A DNA stretch of 64,000 nucleotides from Sugiyamaella lignohabitans (lineage: Eukaryota; Ascomycota; Dipodascomycetes; Dipodascales; Trichomonascaceae): contig NC_031672.1 of the NCBI RefSeq assembly GCF_001640025.1, positions 2,480,001-2,544,000 on the forward strand, in the 5' to 3' direction. Below are positions 1 through 10,025 of the stretch, piece after piece (positions within the stretch are counted from its first letter, which is position 1; the number at the start of each line of letters is the position of its first letter). A program made the translations under genes and the position numbers. The notes under the pieces are model-generated. The model worked only from the letters and a program-made list of their open reading frames with translations. It was not told the origin of the DNA and ran no database searches.

Positions 1-2
1 AT

Positions 3-464
3 GAGGAGGCTGTTTCGAGGGAAAGACCAGACTCTTATTACATTTACAAACCCGATGAGCTGAAACGGGCTGAGTTCGAGTCCATGGCGGTATCTGGAGA
101 GTTTGTTCTCCAGAACTCTTCAGTTCCACTGCCGGGAATGAGACTGCCAGGGAGGGTCATTGATTATACGGCTCTGGCAGAACAGGTGAAACTTGACAAC
201 CGAAAACGTCGTGCTCGTCCCGGCAAGAAAACTCGCGAGGAACGTAAACTGCATCCCCGAAAACGGCCTCCCCCTTCCGGTTCGGCTGTCTATGGTCATA
301 CCAGGACGTATGGGTCTTCCAATCTCCCTTATCACACGGAGGCCAAGAAACCGCCACGGAATTTCACTAAATCTTCCCGAGGTGGATCCGCTGGTCGTGG
401 TCGTGGAGCGGCAAGAGGTTCTTTCAGAGGTGGTCGCGGTCGCGGTCGTGGTCGTGGAAACTGA
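3..464 (+). CDS. C-terminal part of an RGG-rich, probably RNA-binding protein (5' end outside window)
   Basis: The reading frame is open from the window edge, so only the last about 153 residues are seen. An internal Met lies at base 84 but the frame continues upstream of it. The visible part has a mixed segment with Pro/Leu-rich turns, then a very basic Arg/Lys-rich linker, then a Gly-Arg tail of repeated RGG/GRGRG units ending at the stop. RGG tails usually bind RNA or are methylated by Hmt1-type arginine methyltransferases; that is family knowledge, not shown here. I do not recognise the upstream domain, so the identity stays open. A GC-rich hairpin repeat starts 18 bp after the stop. The long minus-strand frame over this region is a shadow of the skewed composition. 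Confidence 0.6.
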   Translation, partial: EEAVSRERPDSYYIYKPDELKRAEFESMAVSGEFVLQNSSVPLPGMRLPGRVIDYTALAEQVKLDNRKRRARPGKKTREERKLHPRKRPPPSGSAVYGHTRTYGSSNLPYHTEAKKPPRNFTKSSRGGSAGRGRGAARGSFRGGRGRGRGRGN

Positions 465-481
465 TTCTGCTGGAGGGGGGT

Positions 482-546
482 CTGCCTCCGGCGGCTGGGG
501 CGTTGCCCCAGACCCCGTTGTGCTCCGCTTCGCGGAGCGGGTTGGC
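482..546 (+). repeat. GC-rich hairpin repeat, single half copy
   Basis: Left module of the family: starts TGCCTCCGGCGG, has the invariant stem CTGGGGC/GCCCCAG with loop GTT, then a second hairpin CTCCGCTTCGCGGAG. No right half. It lies between the stop of the RGG protein and the 3' end of the convergent MFS gene. Confidence 0.85.
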
Positions 547-736
547 GGTCTCACGGTGTTTGGGAGGGTGGGAACTGTCACCAGCATTTATTTATTGACT
601 TTGTATCACGAAAACTATCGTAGAATGAGAATAGCTCGGCAAAGAAATTTGTTAATTTTTATGAATACATTCTAAATCACTAATTAAATAAATATAAATG
701 TCACTGATGAACTCGTGTGAGCGTGTACTCAGTGCT

Positions 737-2245
737 TTAGTAGATAGCGGTGAGTTTCCAGCCTCCCCCGATAATTCGCGCAAGGACGAAGAAACAGGTT
801 CCGCATAAATAAGTTAGAGATGCAAACAAAATCAGTCCCTGGTAACTGCCGTTCTGGGCGTTTTGAATGGCTCCGGCAATAGGAAGTCCTGTGAGAACTG
901 CGAAACTCGCAAAGAAATAGCACGTGCCATACCTCTTGCCGTAGTCCTCGGTTTTACACACTTGTGATACACACACGGGTGTCAGACAAATGCCAGTTCC
1001 ACTCCAGAATCCAAACATAACTGCAAATGCTATCATAACCGTCACACTGCTTCCTGCTGGAAGCCATAATGCTAGACACATGACTGCACAAACAACTGTC
1101 GTAATAATCATGACGTTGAATCTTCCGAATATATCTGCCAGGTAGCCAGGAAGTCCTCTTCCTAAGATAGATCCAGCATTAAGAATAGCGAGTAGCTGGT
1201 ATGAAAATGTTTGGTTCACTCCCTTTGCCAGAGCGTAACTAGTCAAGTAGGTAATAGGAATGAAAATGGCCCATTCAATCATGAAAATGCCAATTGTAGT
1301 ACATGCAAATCTCGGGTCTTTCAGTGATTTAATATCAATAATGGTACCTGAACTTTTAGCCAGTGGTACTCGGGTCTCGAGGGTAGCAACTGCTACCACT
1401 AAGAGGAACAAAGCAATAAATCCGACAATTCGAATTGTCCAGCCAAACCCAATCTTGGGCATCAATTTGATCATGAGCAATGGGAACATGATACCTCCAC
1501 AGGCGCCTCCTGTACATGCTATACCCGTAGCACCAGCCCGTCTTCTGTAGAACCAATGTCCAACAATAGCTATCGACGGAGTGAACACCAGGGTTGCTGA
1601 TGCTCCTCCTAAAATACTGAATCCTAGAATAAACTGGTAGTACTCCTTGCACACACTTAGAATAAACAATGATGCAACACTACCAATACATCCAGGAATA
1701 AATATCGGCCTCAGGCCATAATTATCGAATATGGGTCCTACAAGCACTCCGCCAAGAAAGAACAGAAACAGATATATACTAAAGATCCACGATATCTGTG
1801 ACTGGGACATATGCTGAAGTTGATGCTCACTGAGCCATGCTTGAAGATAGCCGGATGTGTTGACAATACCAAAAGTACTGGTCATGGCAGCCCATGAACC
1901 AAATACTACCAACCATGCTCTAACTCCTCCTTCTGGGAAGTCCATATCTTCTTCCGGGAGATTGGGGTTCACAGTCGAGTTGTGGTCTCCGGAATGGCTA
2001 TTACGACTACCTCGTCGACTGAGTTTCTCATTCTCACTTTCTTTGACTTCACAATTTGACCCTGTCTGGGCACATGTCACATCAGCGGTTTTCTCGAAAG
2101 GTCCACTAGCAATAGCTTCCAGTGACCTCTCCGCTGTGAGCTCTTGACGACTATTTTCAATATCCGCCATTTTGCTACTGTTTATATACGGTGAATCCAA
2201 TACCGATACGCAATGTACTTTTTTTTCAAGATGAGATAATATCAC
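737..2245 (-). CDS. MFS transporter, monocarboxylate-transporter-like (MCH family)
   Basis: Predicted 502-residue polytopic carrier. A hydrophilic N-terminus of about 100 residues is followed by PEGGVRAW (residues 104-111), the fungal version of the DGG-x-x-AW signature that opens TM1 in the MCT/MCH family. About 12 hydrophobic segments follow, with a basic/Gly loop after TM2 (GPIFDNYG) and a second six-helix bundle to the C-terminus. Yeast members include Mch5 (riboflavin uptake) and several carriers of unknown substrate, so the substrate cannot be named. Two starts are possible: the first Met at 2245, or Met26 at 2170, which begins a more usual acidic N-terminus. A TATATA box at about 2312-2318 fits either. 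Convergent with the RGG-protein gene. Confidence 0.85.
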   Translation of the reverse strand: MILSHLEKKVHCVSVLDSPYINSSKMADIENSRQELTAERSLEAIASGPFEKTADVTCAQTGSNCEVKESENEKLSRRGSRNSHSGDHNSTVNPNLPEEDMDFPEGGVRAWLVVFGSWAAMTSTFGIVNTSGYLQAWLSEHQLQHMSQSQISWIFSIYLFLFFLGGVLVGPIFDNYGLRPIFIPGCIGSVASLFILSVCKEYYQFILGFSILGGASATLVFTPSIAIVGHWFYRRRAGATGIACTGGACGGIMFPLLMIKLMPKIGFGWTIRIVGFIALFLLVVAVATLETRVPLAKSSGTIIDIKSLKDPRFACTTIGIFMIEWAIFIPITYLTSYALAKGVNQTFSYQLLAILNAGSILGRGLPGYLADIFGRFNVMIITTVVCAVMCLALWLPAGSSVTVMIAFAVMFGFWSGTGICLTPVCVSQVCKTEDYGKRYGTCYFFASFAVLTGLPIAGAIQNAQNGSYQGLILFASLTYLCGTCFFVLARIIGGGWKLTAIY

Positions 2246-4099
2246 GATATTCTCTGTTTCGAAATTGCCGCCCAGCAGGCCGTCAGTTAGTCTGTTGATG
2301 TTGGCTCTTGGCTATATACCCCGGAGATCTACTTCCGACAAGACCCTCTCACACTTCCAGAGCCGACTGTTTATAAACACCGAACACTTGACGAAGTGAA
2401 ATGGATATAAAAAATTGTACTGTCCTAAAAAATTCCTTGTGACAGCTGAGACATTGGCCGTTATATGTACCCAAAACTTTATTGAGACCCTTGCCAAACG
2501 CAACTTACTCAGAGCTTTCGTTATCCGTTTAAGGTTTGGTCTACCGTTACTCGCATGCCGATCCCTTCTGCATATAAAAATTTTTGTCACATCGGACCTG
2601 CCGACGGTACGTCCCCCCGCTTACCCAAACTGGCTCCAGGGGGCACTAATACCCGCGACGGGGAAATGCCTCCGGCGGCTGGGGCTCCGCCCCAGACCCC
2701 GTGGCTCCTGCTTCGCAGGAGATGGCTGGGACCGTGAAGTCCGACTCGAGCGCAGCGAGAGGAGCAGCGGGGTCTGGGGCGGAGCCCCAGCCGCCGGAGG
2801 CATTGCTCCCGGGTAAAGAACCGAGAACCAGATCAGGATCTGGTCGGGAGACGGGTCTAGTGTGCTGGTTTAAGCACGTAAATTATCCATTTGTTGGTTC
2901 TTGAGGCAGTATTTTAGGCGCAATTCTCGATCGTGGTCGACTGGTAAAACAGATTTTAAGCTCGGTTCCATAAATTCTGATCAATTGAGTCGTGAGAGAA
3001 GTGTTTAGTGGGGATATGACTCTCACTCTCTGGTTAGTGCGATATGTAAAAATGCCGTTCGGCATGCTTCATGCAGAGATGTCATCGCTGATCTCAGTAA
3101 TGCACAGCTGTGCACGATCCCGGGCCCGTGTAAACTATTCTTTGCATGTCTTTAGCTGCACGTTTCGTTTCATTTCGGAGATTGTTATTTCCTTTTCCAC
3201 ACCAAATTCCCTTTGGAGTTTTCGTTCACAACTTCTGTAATGTTTTGCTGAATGCTTTCAATGACATTACTAGAGTGGTGAATGTTGGTGACCAGAACTG
3301 GAAATGCTGATTTGGGTCTTTAGTGCTTTGAGTTCAAAGACCACCTCAGAAACCTCTTAGTACATAGATATTCTACAGAATGATTCGTTGTTTTGTTATC
3401 TTTAGACTCTAGACTGTTTAATGGCCTACTCGGAACTTGAAACTTAAATTTCTGTGCTTAACTTTAGCGGTCAGCCCAAGAGAGTATTATGTTTTGGTAT
3501 CACTTCAAGTTGTATACAACAAAAATGATTGTTCTTCTATCGTCAATTTTTTTGATTGATCTTTGTTCAAAATAGCCGCTCGTGAGATATCTATTTACAC
3601 TCGTTCCGTCTGGTAGTGAGACTAGATAAGTGCAGTTCAGGGGTCTGGTTCATCCTGGGAACGGTCAACAGAGGCAAGCATTGGACTAAACTGTTTTTCT
3701 TTTAAAATAAGGGAGCAATGTTATCGAGCGGATCTATACAGCGTATTAACATATTCCAGAGAGATATCACTTTCTATATAGTCTATTATATTGAACAATG
3801 TAGTAGAGCTTCGGCCCGGATCTGAATCCGCTCAAACTGCATGTCGGAACTAGTACTGTACTGAGGTCAGTCCTGTAGGGCATGATCGCCATCTACGTCC
3901 CATGTCATACTCTCTTATGTTTACAATCAGTCAATCTGGTGTCAAAAAATTATCGAGTGCGGTAGTCGTTGCATGCTTTTGTTCGTGGGGACCACAATTG
4001 TTGATGTAACTTTGATTGGAGAACACAAAAATCGAGATCATTAGGCATTGCACTTGAACTTGCCGCAGGACCGGTGCTGTCTGAGCTTGAAGGGGCATA
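2246..4099. other. Intergenic region of 1.85 kb
   Basis: Lies between the divergent MFS gene and the F-box gene. It contains one complete GC-rich hairpin repeat (2667-2802) and otherwise AT-rich sequence. Short open frames over the repeat come from GC skew and have no recognisable protein. No tRNA B-box or other RNA gene was seen. Confidence 0.6.
2667..2802 (-). repeat. GC-rich hairpin repeat, complete 136-bp copy
   Basis: Both ends are present: TGCCTCCGGCGG at the left and its inverse CCGCCGGAGGCA at the right. In between are CTCCTGCTTCGCAGGAG, a short spacer containing GGGACCGTGAAG, and the CTCGAGCGCAGCGAG arm. The two inner arms are in the reverse order compared with the copies at 9.8 and 13.5 kb, so this copy is inverted. 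Confidence 0.9.
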
Positions 4100-5710
4100 A
4101 TGTCAGCGCCAATTTTGAACATCCCTATAGAGATACTGGACCAGATTATCGATTTTCTACCTGGGAAAGATCTGGCGAGTTTATCAAGTACCTGTAAACA
4201 GATTAGGTATCTGATAAATGACGAAAAAGTATGGCAACTTCACTGCAAATGGGAACTAGGGGTATATGATTATAACCCTTATAGCAGCTATGAAGAGTGC
4301 TTCAAAAAGCTATATAGACACAGATGGGTATACCCGTCAATATGGTTTGGTGATAGGAATCCATTTGGTACATTGGCAGTCTCGACATATAATGAATTAA
4401 CTGGATCATTTGATATTGGAGAAGTGCGTGCTTCAATAGCCCATCCTGATACTGGCATGGGAATGGGAGTTATTGAGGGTCGTGCAAGTCGTGAGGTACG
4501 TGAACGTCGTGAAAGACGAGAGAGTCTTGAAAGTCGTGAAAGTTTAGAAAGTCGAGAGAGTCGGGAAAGACGAGGGAGCCGGGAAAGCCGTGGTTCGTTC
4601 TATGGGTTTAACACCACTAGCACTTCGGCTAACGACACTAATGCTAGTGGCATAACCGGCATACCTTTTCGCCAGCGTCATAATAGTGGTAGTAGTATAG
4701 CCAGTATACCTATTGGTACACCCATTGGAACACCGTTTGGCATGAATACTATCACTCCTACGACTACTCATGATACAGACTCGTCTGCTCAATCTGTATC
4801 ACATTCACATTCACATTCATATTCACAGTCGCAACAATCAACTGCACCAGTGACCCCAACTACACCCCAGTCACAAACTCATATCTCACGAGAATCTACA
4901 CCGAAACTAAAAACGACAATGGCATATGCTATTTCATACGAGGAGCCATTGATCAGAATCAACCAAAAAACTGATTATAATGACCCAGCATCTTTAGTGA
5001 ACTTTTCCCAAATACGAGGACTCTATCGATGTCTGATGCGAGCCAATGCTCTACTCCCGGAACGAATCCATCCCTCAATGAGCATCTGGCCACCATCTAA
5101 AATCCCCTGTCAAGACAGAACACGGAATGTCAGCTCGACTGAGTTTCGAGGACATTTATCGAAAACCAGTGCTGCTAGTACTGATCTTCTAAGAGTACGT
5201 ACATGGCTCAACTACTCGTCTGGATCTATTGGTGTTACTATGGGCGAGACAGTAGAAACGTTCAGCAGACTGCCAATAGACCTTCTAACACCCACTCCCA
5301 CAATGCCCTGGAAAGGACTCTGGATATATCGAGGCGATCCAATACCCGAATTCCTCTTCTTCCACCAACCCACCCCGCAACGTTTGGAAGCAATTAAACT
5401 AACTGGCAACAACAAAGTCCCACGAGGCGAAATATTATTTGTTGTCGAAGACCTGAACCACCCATTACCAGACGGATTAAAATTTGTGCCCGAATTCATC
5501 ATCAGAGGCCGTCGACCTGTTCTCGACGCCCGATACCAGACCTCGGAACTCAACTTCACCAACCCCACTTTCCACAACGGCCAAGTCGTCCTCTACGAAT
5601 CCGACGCCATCATCCTCTACGACGAGACCGGTTCGTACATGGGCGACTGCTGCCGCGTTGACCACCCTCAACTCATCTCGGGCAAACTCACCCACGTCGC
5701 ATATCCCTAG
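4100..5710 (+). CDS. F-box protein with FBXO31-like (Cyclin_D1_bind) C-terminal domain
   Basis: Predicted 536 residues. Residues 5-50 form an F-box (NIPIEILDQIIDFLPGKDLA then STCKQIR and VWQLHC), the Skp1-binding part of an SCF ubiquitin ligase. The C-terminal third carries PWKGLWIYRGD, FLFFHQP, LEAIKLTGNNKVPRGEI and a GQVVLYESDAIILYD end. I read this as the domain first described in FBXO31, which recognises substrates in animals. Between them is a low-complexity stretch with repeats of RES(L/R)ESRE (about residues 135-172) and Ser/His and Gln/Thr-rich tracts. The start is the only upstream ATG before the F-box. Substrates are unknown; no F-box name from baker's yeast fits securely. Confidence 0.8.
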   Translation: MSAPILNIPIEILDQIIDFLPGKDLASLSSTCKQIRYLINDEKVWQLHCKWELGVYDYNPYSSYEECFKKLYRHRWVYPSIWFGDRNPFGTLAVSTYNELTGSFDIGEVRASIAHPDTGMGMGVIEGRASREVRERRERRESLESRESLESRESRERRGSRESRGSFYGFNTTSTSANDTNASGITGIPFRQRHNSGSSIASIPIGTPIGTPFGMNTITPTTTHDTDSSAQSVSHSHSHSYSQSQQSTAPVTPTTPQSQTHISRESTPKLKTTMAYAISYEEPLIRINQKTDYNDPASLVNFSQIRGLYRCLMRANALLPERIHPSMSIWPPSKIPCQDRTRNVSSTEFRGHLSKTSAASTDLLRVRTWLNYSSGSIGVTMGETVETFSRLPIDLLTPTPTMPWKGLWIYRGDPIPEFLFFHQPTPQRLEAIKLTGNNKVPRGEILFVVEDLNHPLPDGLKFVPEFIIRGRRPVLDARYQTSELNFTNPTFHNGQVVLYESDAIILYDETGSYMGDCCRVDHPQLISGKLTHVAYP

Positions 5711-6508
5711 ACCCTGTATTTATTTCTGCTATTTACCTCTTCCGAGGGCTCTGCCTCCGGCGGCTGGGGCTCCGCCCCAGACCCCGTTGCTCCTGCTTCG
5801 CAGGAGATTTCGATGGGGGAGGGTTCTGCCTCCGGCGGCTGGGGCTCTGCCCCAGACCCCGTGGCTCCTGCTTCGCAGGAGATTTCGCTGGGATCCCCAT
5901 CAGCAGACAGGGACTCCCGACGAAACGACTCGAGCGAAGCGAGAGGAGCAGCGGGGTCTGGGGCGGAGCCCCAGCCGCCGGAGGCACGCCCTCCCTCAGC
6001 GAGATCTTTCGGAAACGGCCCCCGCAATCGTGAGAGGAGCTCCGCTTGGTATTAGTCAGATTTGACGGGATCAACGACGGGGATCGTCAGGATCGGCGGG
6101 ACTCAAGGTACCGTCTGCAGGGGGATATAGGTTATTGGAGTCCGAAGATACGGTCTGGATTGGTTTTAATTATAGCTTTTGGGGTCAGTGGTCGGTCAGT
6201 TGTCGGCTGTGAACAGATTTGGCGAGTGGGTCGAGAGAATGACAGTTTGGAGCTCGTTTAGCTGGCTTTGGGCCGGTATTAAACATCAGTGCAGGACCGC
6301 TTATCGGCTGCTTTTAGCGTCTCCGCTCTGCATATGTACTGTGTATCTAGTGACAATCGGTGAAATTTTGCCCTGTCGTTTCATATGTTTTTCAGCTCCG
6401 TTGGTGCCTTGACAAACTTGTCTTGTATTTATATAGAGCTGGTTCCTGGTTGATTATCAGATTTGTAAATGAATCGTCGATAATTTGGCTTTGTCGTGAA
6501 TAGTTAGA
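5711..6508. other. Intergenic region between F-box gene and MFS gene
   Basis: The first 275 bp hold a GC-rich repeat cluster. The remainder is the promoter side of the plus-strand MFS gene, with a TATATAG-like site near 6431-6437 about 75 bp upstream of its ATG. No other gene is visible. Confidence 0.55.
5752..5986 (-). repeat. GC-rich hairpin repeat cluster (half copy plus complete copy)
   Basis: Two left modules (5752 and 5827), each followed by the CTCCTGCTTCGCAGGAG hairpin, then a spacer, the CTCGAGCGAAGCGAG arm and the inverse end CCGCCGGAGGCA at 5986. Loops of the main stem are TCC and TCT while the stem is unchanged. Begins 42 bp after the F-box stop codon. Confidence 0.9.
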
Positions 6509-8134
6509 ATGATTGTTGTCGAAGATGACAGTATTAGTGAAGAGGTGGTTTCTATGAATTTAGCGCCTGTTAAAAGGCTGGATGAGAAAGATGATAGTTG
6601 TGAATTGGATGATAATGGACTGGCTGAGTCGACTGGAATTGCTCATAGAGTGTTTTCAGCAACTCATCGTGGTCAGTCGTTTTCAATGGGTGGTGGTAAA
6701 CCATTACCACCTTTGCCAGCTCTGTCTAAGGAAGCATACAGAGTAGACTATGAAGGACCAGATGATCCATATCATCCTTATAACTGGCCGTCGAGAAGAA
6801 AACTCGTTACGTACATTTGTCTTGTTTATACGTCTTTATGTGTGACTATGGGCTCTGCGGTATACTCACCAGCATCAGAAGTCATTGCGAAGAAGTATAA
6901 TGTAGGCTCGGTGGTGACGATTCTCGGCACGTCTGTTTATATTCTGGGATTTGCGTCGGGGCCTGTAGTATGGGGTCCTATTTCGGAAAATAAGTTCGGT
7001 CGTAAGAGTCCGAGTATTGTGTCGATATTTCTATTCACAATATTCAGTTTTGGGGCTGCTGTGTCAAAAGATTTACAAACACTTATTATCTGCCGGTTTT
7101 TTGCTGGTCTCACAGGGTCAGCGCCCTGGGCAGTTGTAGTGGCATCGTTTTCCGATTTGTATGATAATTCACATCGAGGAAAACCTATTATTGTGTTTAT
7201 GTTTGTGACGTTTATGGGACCGCTGGTGGGGCCAATTGTAGGGGCATTTCTGACCAACTCCAATCTTGGATGGAGATGGACCCAGTATATTTCAGGAATT
7301 ATGGGAGCAGTAGCACTTATCGTGGATATTCTGTTTGTGGAAGAGACATATCATCCATTGTTACTGGCATATAAGGCCAAAGCACTGCGAAAAGCCACTG
7401 GCAACTGGGCTATCTACGCAGCTCATGAAGAGAAAGAAATCAATCTCAACGACATTGTAACCAAGACCGTTGCTAGACCTATAGTCATGCTTTTCACCGA
7501 GCCCATCCTTCTGCTCATCAGCGTGTACACTGCATTTATCTATGGCATTTTATATCTGTTCCTTGAAGCATATCCTATTGTATTTGCAGGATACGGACTG
7601 ACTGGCGGAGTAGAACAGCTGCCATACTTTGCATTAGTCATTGGACTGGGAATAGCCAGTCTGTCGATAGCATATATTCTGGACCCTCAATACCGGAAAA
7701 AACTACTTGCCAATGGCGGTAAACCGGTTCCTGAAGCGAGACTTCCTGCCATGATCTATGGCGGCATTGCGTTTCCTATTGGCATTTTCTGGTTCACCTG
7801 GACTGGAAACTATCCCCAACACATCCACTGGATCGTGCCCACTCTATCTGGCATGTTTACTGGATACAGTCTTCTAGCAATATTCCAGCCAGCCATCAGC
7901 TACCTCGTCGAAGCATACCCTACCTATGCCGCCAGTGCTCTCGCAGCCGCTACATTTGTGCGCTCCTCTTTCGGAGCCACCTTCCCACTCTTCGCCGGAG
8001 CCATGTTCCACAACCTGGGAATCAACTGGGCCGGCACCGTCATCGGCTGTCTCGGGCTAATCATGGTCCCGGTCCCGATCCTCTTCCTGCGATACGGCCA
8101 GCAAATCCGCGCCCGCTCGAAGTTCGGTGTCTGA
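6509..8134 (+). CDS. MFS drug/polyamine antiporter, DHA1-type
   Basis: Predicted 541-residue plasma-membrane type carrier. The N-terminus is hydrophilic; DDPYHPYNWP at residues 85-94 is the motif that precedes TM1 in fungal DHA1 (TPO/FLR/CAF5-like) proteins. Twelve hydrophobic segments follow. They include the antiporter motif A-like loop GPISENKFGRK after TM2, a Gly/Pro-rich motif C region (FMGPLVGPIVGAFL), the WRWTQYI loop before TM6, and a central cytoplasmic loop. The family exports toxic organic molecules or polyamines with proton exchange; the substrate cannot be inferred. Codon composition is GC-richer at the 3' end, next to the repeat cluster. The ATG is the first in frame. Confidence 0.88.
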   Translation: MIVVEDDSISEEVVSMNLAPVKRLDEKDDSCELDDNGLAESTGIAHRVFSATHRGQSFSMGGGKPLPPLPALSKEAYRVDYEGPDDPYHPYNWPSRRKLVTYICLVYTSLCVTMGSAVYSPASEVIAKKYNVGSVVTILGTSVYILGFASGPVVWGPISENKFGRKSPSIVSIFLFTIFSFGAAVSKDLQTLIICRFFAGLTGSAPWAVVVASFSDLYDNSHRGKPIIVFMFVTFMGPLVGPIVGAFLTNSNLGWRWTQYISGIMGAVALIVDILFVEETYHPLLLAYKAKALRKATGNWAIYAAHEEKEINLNDIVTKTVARPIVMLFTEPILLLISVYTAFIYGILYLFLEAYPIVFAGYGLTGGVEQLPYFALVIGLGIASLSIAYILDPQYRKKLLANGGKPVPEARLPAMIYGGIAFPIGIFWFTWTGNYPQHIHWIVPTLSGMFTGYSLLAIFQPAISYLVEAYPTYAASALAAATFVRSSFGATFPLFAGAMFHNLGINWAGTVIGCLGLIMVPVPILFLRYGQQIRARSKFGV

Positions 8135-8714
8135 CCCCTCTTAGACTCTTTTTTATTTATTTTCTCACCAGTTTACACTCCAAAGGGTCTGCCTCCGGCG
8201 GCTGGGGCTCCGCCCCAGACCCTGGTTGCTCCTCTCGCTCCGCTCGAGTCGACGCTGGGGGGGGGTCTGCCTCCGGCGGCTGGGGCTCCGCCCCAGACCC
8301 TGGCTGCTCCTCTCGCTGCGCTCGAGTCGTTTCGCCGGCGGACCCCGCAGAAAGTCTCCTGCGAAGCAGGAGCAACCAGGGTCTGGGGCGGAGCCCCAGC
8401 CGCCGGAGGCACACCCCCGGACCCCGGCTCACCAGGACGTGGGTTAGGGCGATGTCGTGAAGCATGACAGCAGATGGCTGAGCCCGACACGATCACCAAC
8501 GACACTGAACAAGAGACCCGGTTAGACTGACCTCGGAGCTGGTTTGGAAAGTTGTTTTTTTAGAAAAAAAGCCGTTTTTTTGTGTTTAGGGTCTGTGTGT
8601 GACTCAATTGAGGTTTGGTTTTGCGCAATTGGCTGGTGATTGCGGGTTATTGTCGTTGACGAGCCGGAGATACAGGAGAGAGATAATATTAGAGTCGGGT
8701 TGTGACGGTAAGAG
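8135..8714. other. Intergenic region between MFS gene and ARC35-like gene
   Basis: Mostly the GC-rich cluster at 8190-8411, followed by a short promoter region with T-rich tracts near 8550-8585. No additional gene is seen. Confidence 0.55.
8190..8411 (+). repeat. GC-rich hairpin repeat cluster (half copy plus complete copy)
   Basis: Left modules at 8190 and 8268, each followed by the CTCTCGCT..CGCTCGAGTCG arm. The second continues through a spacer to the CTCCTGCGAAGCAGGAG hairpin and the inverse end at 8411. Begins 56 bp after the MFS stop codon. Confidence 0.9.
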
Positions 8715-9710
8715 ATGCTGTTGCTGGAATATCACAATCTGCTGCTCAAGTCGATTTTGACTGAGCGTCTGATGGACGACTCGCTGCTTGGCGAGTCGCC
8801 TGAAGCAAGGGTCAAATTGCTGTCGTCTATCGACCAGGTGGTCAGTGACTTCGACAACGTCAAATTCCACATTTCAACCCCCGAGTCCAAGACAAAGCTG
8901 GTTGTTTCTTTGTATATTAAATGTTACAAGGACTTGCAGAAATACGGAGTCGAGCAGCTGCTAGACAGAGAATATGGCCAGTTCAAACTGTCGACACCTG
9001 AAGACAACTATAACTACTCGCTGTTATTGGACCTTGAACAGCTGTGGGAGTTGGATCATGATAAACGTCAAGAGATTGTAGATAACATTGCGTTGCTGAA
9101 ACGGAATGCTCTTGCTGCTCCTTTTGAATTGGCATTCAGCAAATTCGACGAGCTGGCTGCTGATGCTGCTCAGCGGTCGCTGGATTTGTATGTTCCAGAA
9201 GACAGCAATACAGAGGTCATGACCATCAATTACAGAGACGAGGAGTCCATTTATATCAAACCGTCGCACGACAGAGTCACTGTGATCTTCTCAACGATTT
9301 TCAGAGACGAAACTGATCAAGTTTTCGGTAAAGTATTTTTGCAGGAGTTTGTAGACGCCCGTCGACGGGCCATTCAAAACGCTCCACAGGTTCTGTATTC
9401 TCATCGTGAACCTCCTCTGGAAATCCGAGGTGTTCCTGGAGTACGTGCTGGGTCTGAACAAGTGGGATACGTGACGTTTGTGCTGTTCCCACGCCATCTG
9501 GCCCCTGGTCGCAGAGAAAACTGTATCAGTCACATCCAAACCTTCAGAGACTACTTCCACTACCACATCAAATGCTCCAAAGCATACATGCACTCGCGAA
9601 TGCGATACCGTGTCTCGGAATTCCTCAAAGTGCTCAACCGAGCCAAGCCCGAAATCGCCGACAAAGAACGCAAAACCGCTACCGGCCGCCGTTTCAAAGT
9701 CGGTGTCTAA
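8715..9710 (+). CDS. ARC35: Arp2/3 complex subunit 2 (p34-Arc / ARPC2)
   Basis: Predicted 331 residues, the usual length of ARPC2. It opens with MLLLEYHN.LLKSIL, the conserved N-terminus, and has the two alpha/beta domains of p34-Arc. It ends with the conserved long helix HIKCSKAYMHSRMRYRV followed by SEFLKVLNRAKP (about residues 283-311), which packs against ARPC4 in the complex. The protein is a core subunit of the Arp2/3 actin nucleator, which in yeast drives cortical patch formation and endocytosis. The start is the first ATG and matches the family start exactly. The gene converges with the uS12m gene; a GC-rich repeat cluster fills the short gap between them. Confidence 0.95.
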   Translation: MLLLEYHNLLLKSILTERLMDDSLLGESPEARVKLLSSIDQVVSDFDNVKFHISTPESKTKLVVSLYIKCYKDLQKYGVEQLLDREYGQFKLSTPEDNYNYSLLLDLEQLWELDHDKRQEIVDNIALLKRNALAAPFELAFSKFDELAADAAQRSLDLYVPEDSNTEVMTINYRDEESIYIKPSHDRVTVIFSTIFRDETDQVFGKVFLQEFVDARRRAIQNAPQVLYSHREPPLEIRGVPGVRAGSEQVGYVTFVLFPRHLAPGRRENCISHIQTFRDYFHYHIKCSKAYMHSRMRYRVSEFLKVLNRAKPEIADKERKTATGRRFKVGV

Positions 9711-9748
9711 CCAAATACAATCCCATTCTATCCACTTCTTCCCGGTGC

Positions 9749-9970
9749 TGCCTCCGTCGGCTGGGGCTCTGCCCCAGACCCCGTGGCTCCTCTCGCTTCG
9801 CTCGAGTCGGGTTTGGGGGTTTTGGGGGTGCTGCCTCCGGCGGCTGGGGCTCCGCCCCAGACCCCGTGGCTCCTCTCGCTCCGCTCGAGTCGGTTTCGTC
9901 GACGGTCCTAGCAAACTCCTGCGAAGCAGGAGCTACGGGGTCTGGGGCGGAGCCCCAGCCGCCGGAGGCA
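9749..9970 (+). repeat. GC-rich hairpin repeat cluster between convergent genes
   Basis: Left modules at 9749 and 9832. The second belongs to a complete copy: CTCTCGCT..CGCTCGAGTCG arm, spacer TTTCGTCGACGGTCC, then CTCCTGCGAAGCAGGAG and the inverse end at 9970. It starts 39 bp after the ARC35 stop and ends 56 bp before the uS12m stop. Confidence 0.9.
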
Positions 9971-10025
9971 GCACCCCATTTTCCAGGGAAAAGTTCGATG
10001 TATTTACAGGTGGAAAGGGGACTAT

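Noticed and set aside
8157..8505. Long open frames across the GC-rich repeats on both strands
   Set aside because: The repeats lack stop codons in several frames because of their GC-rich, palindromic make-up. The same Pro/Ala/Arg-rich peptides appear wherever a repeat lies, so they are not genes.
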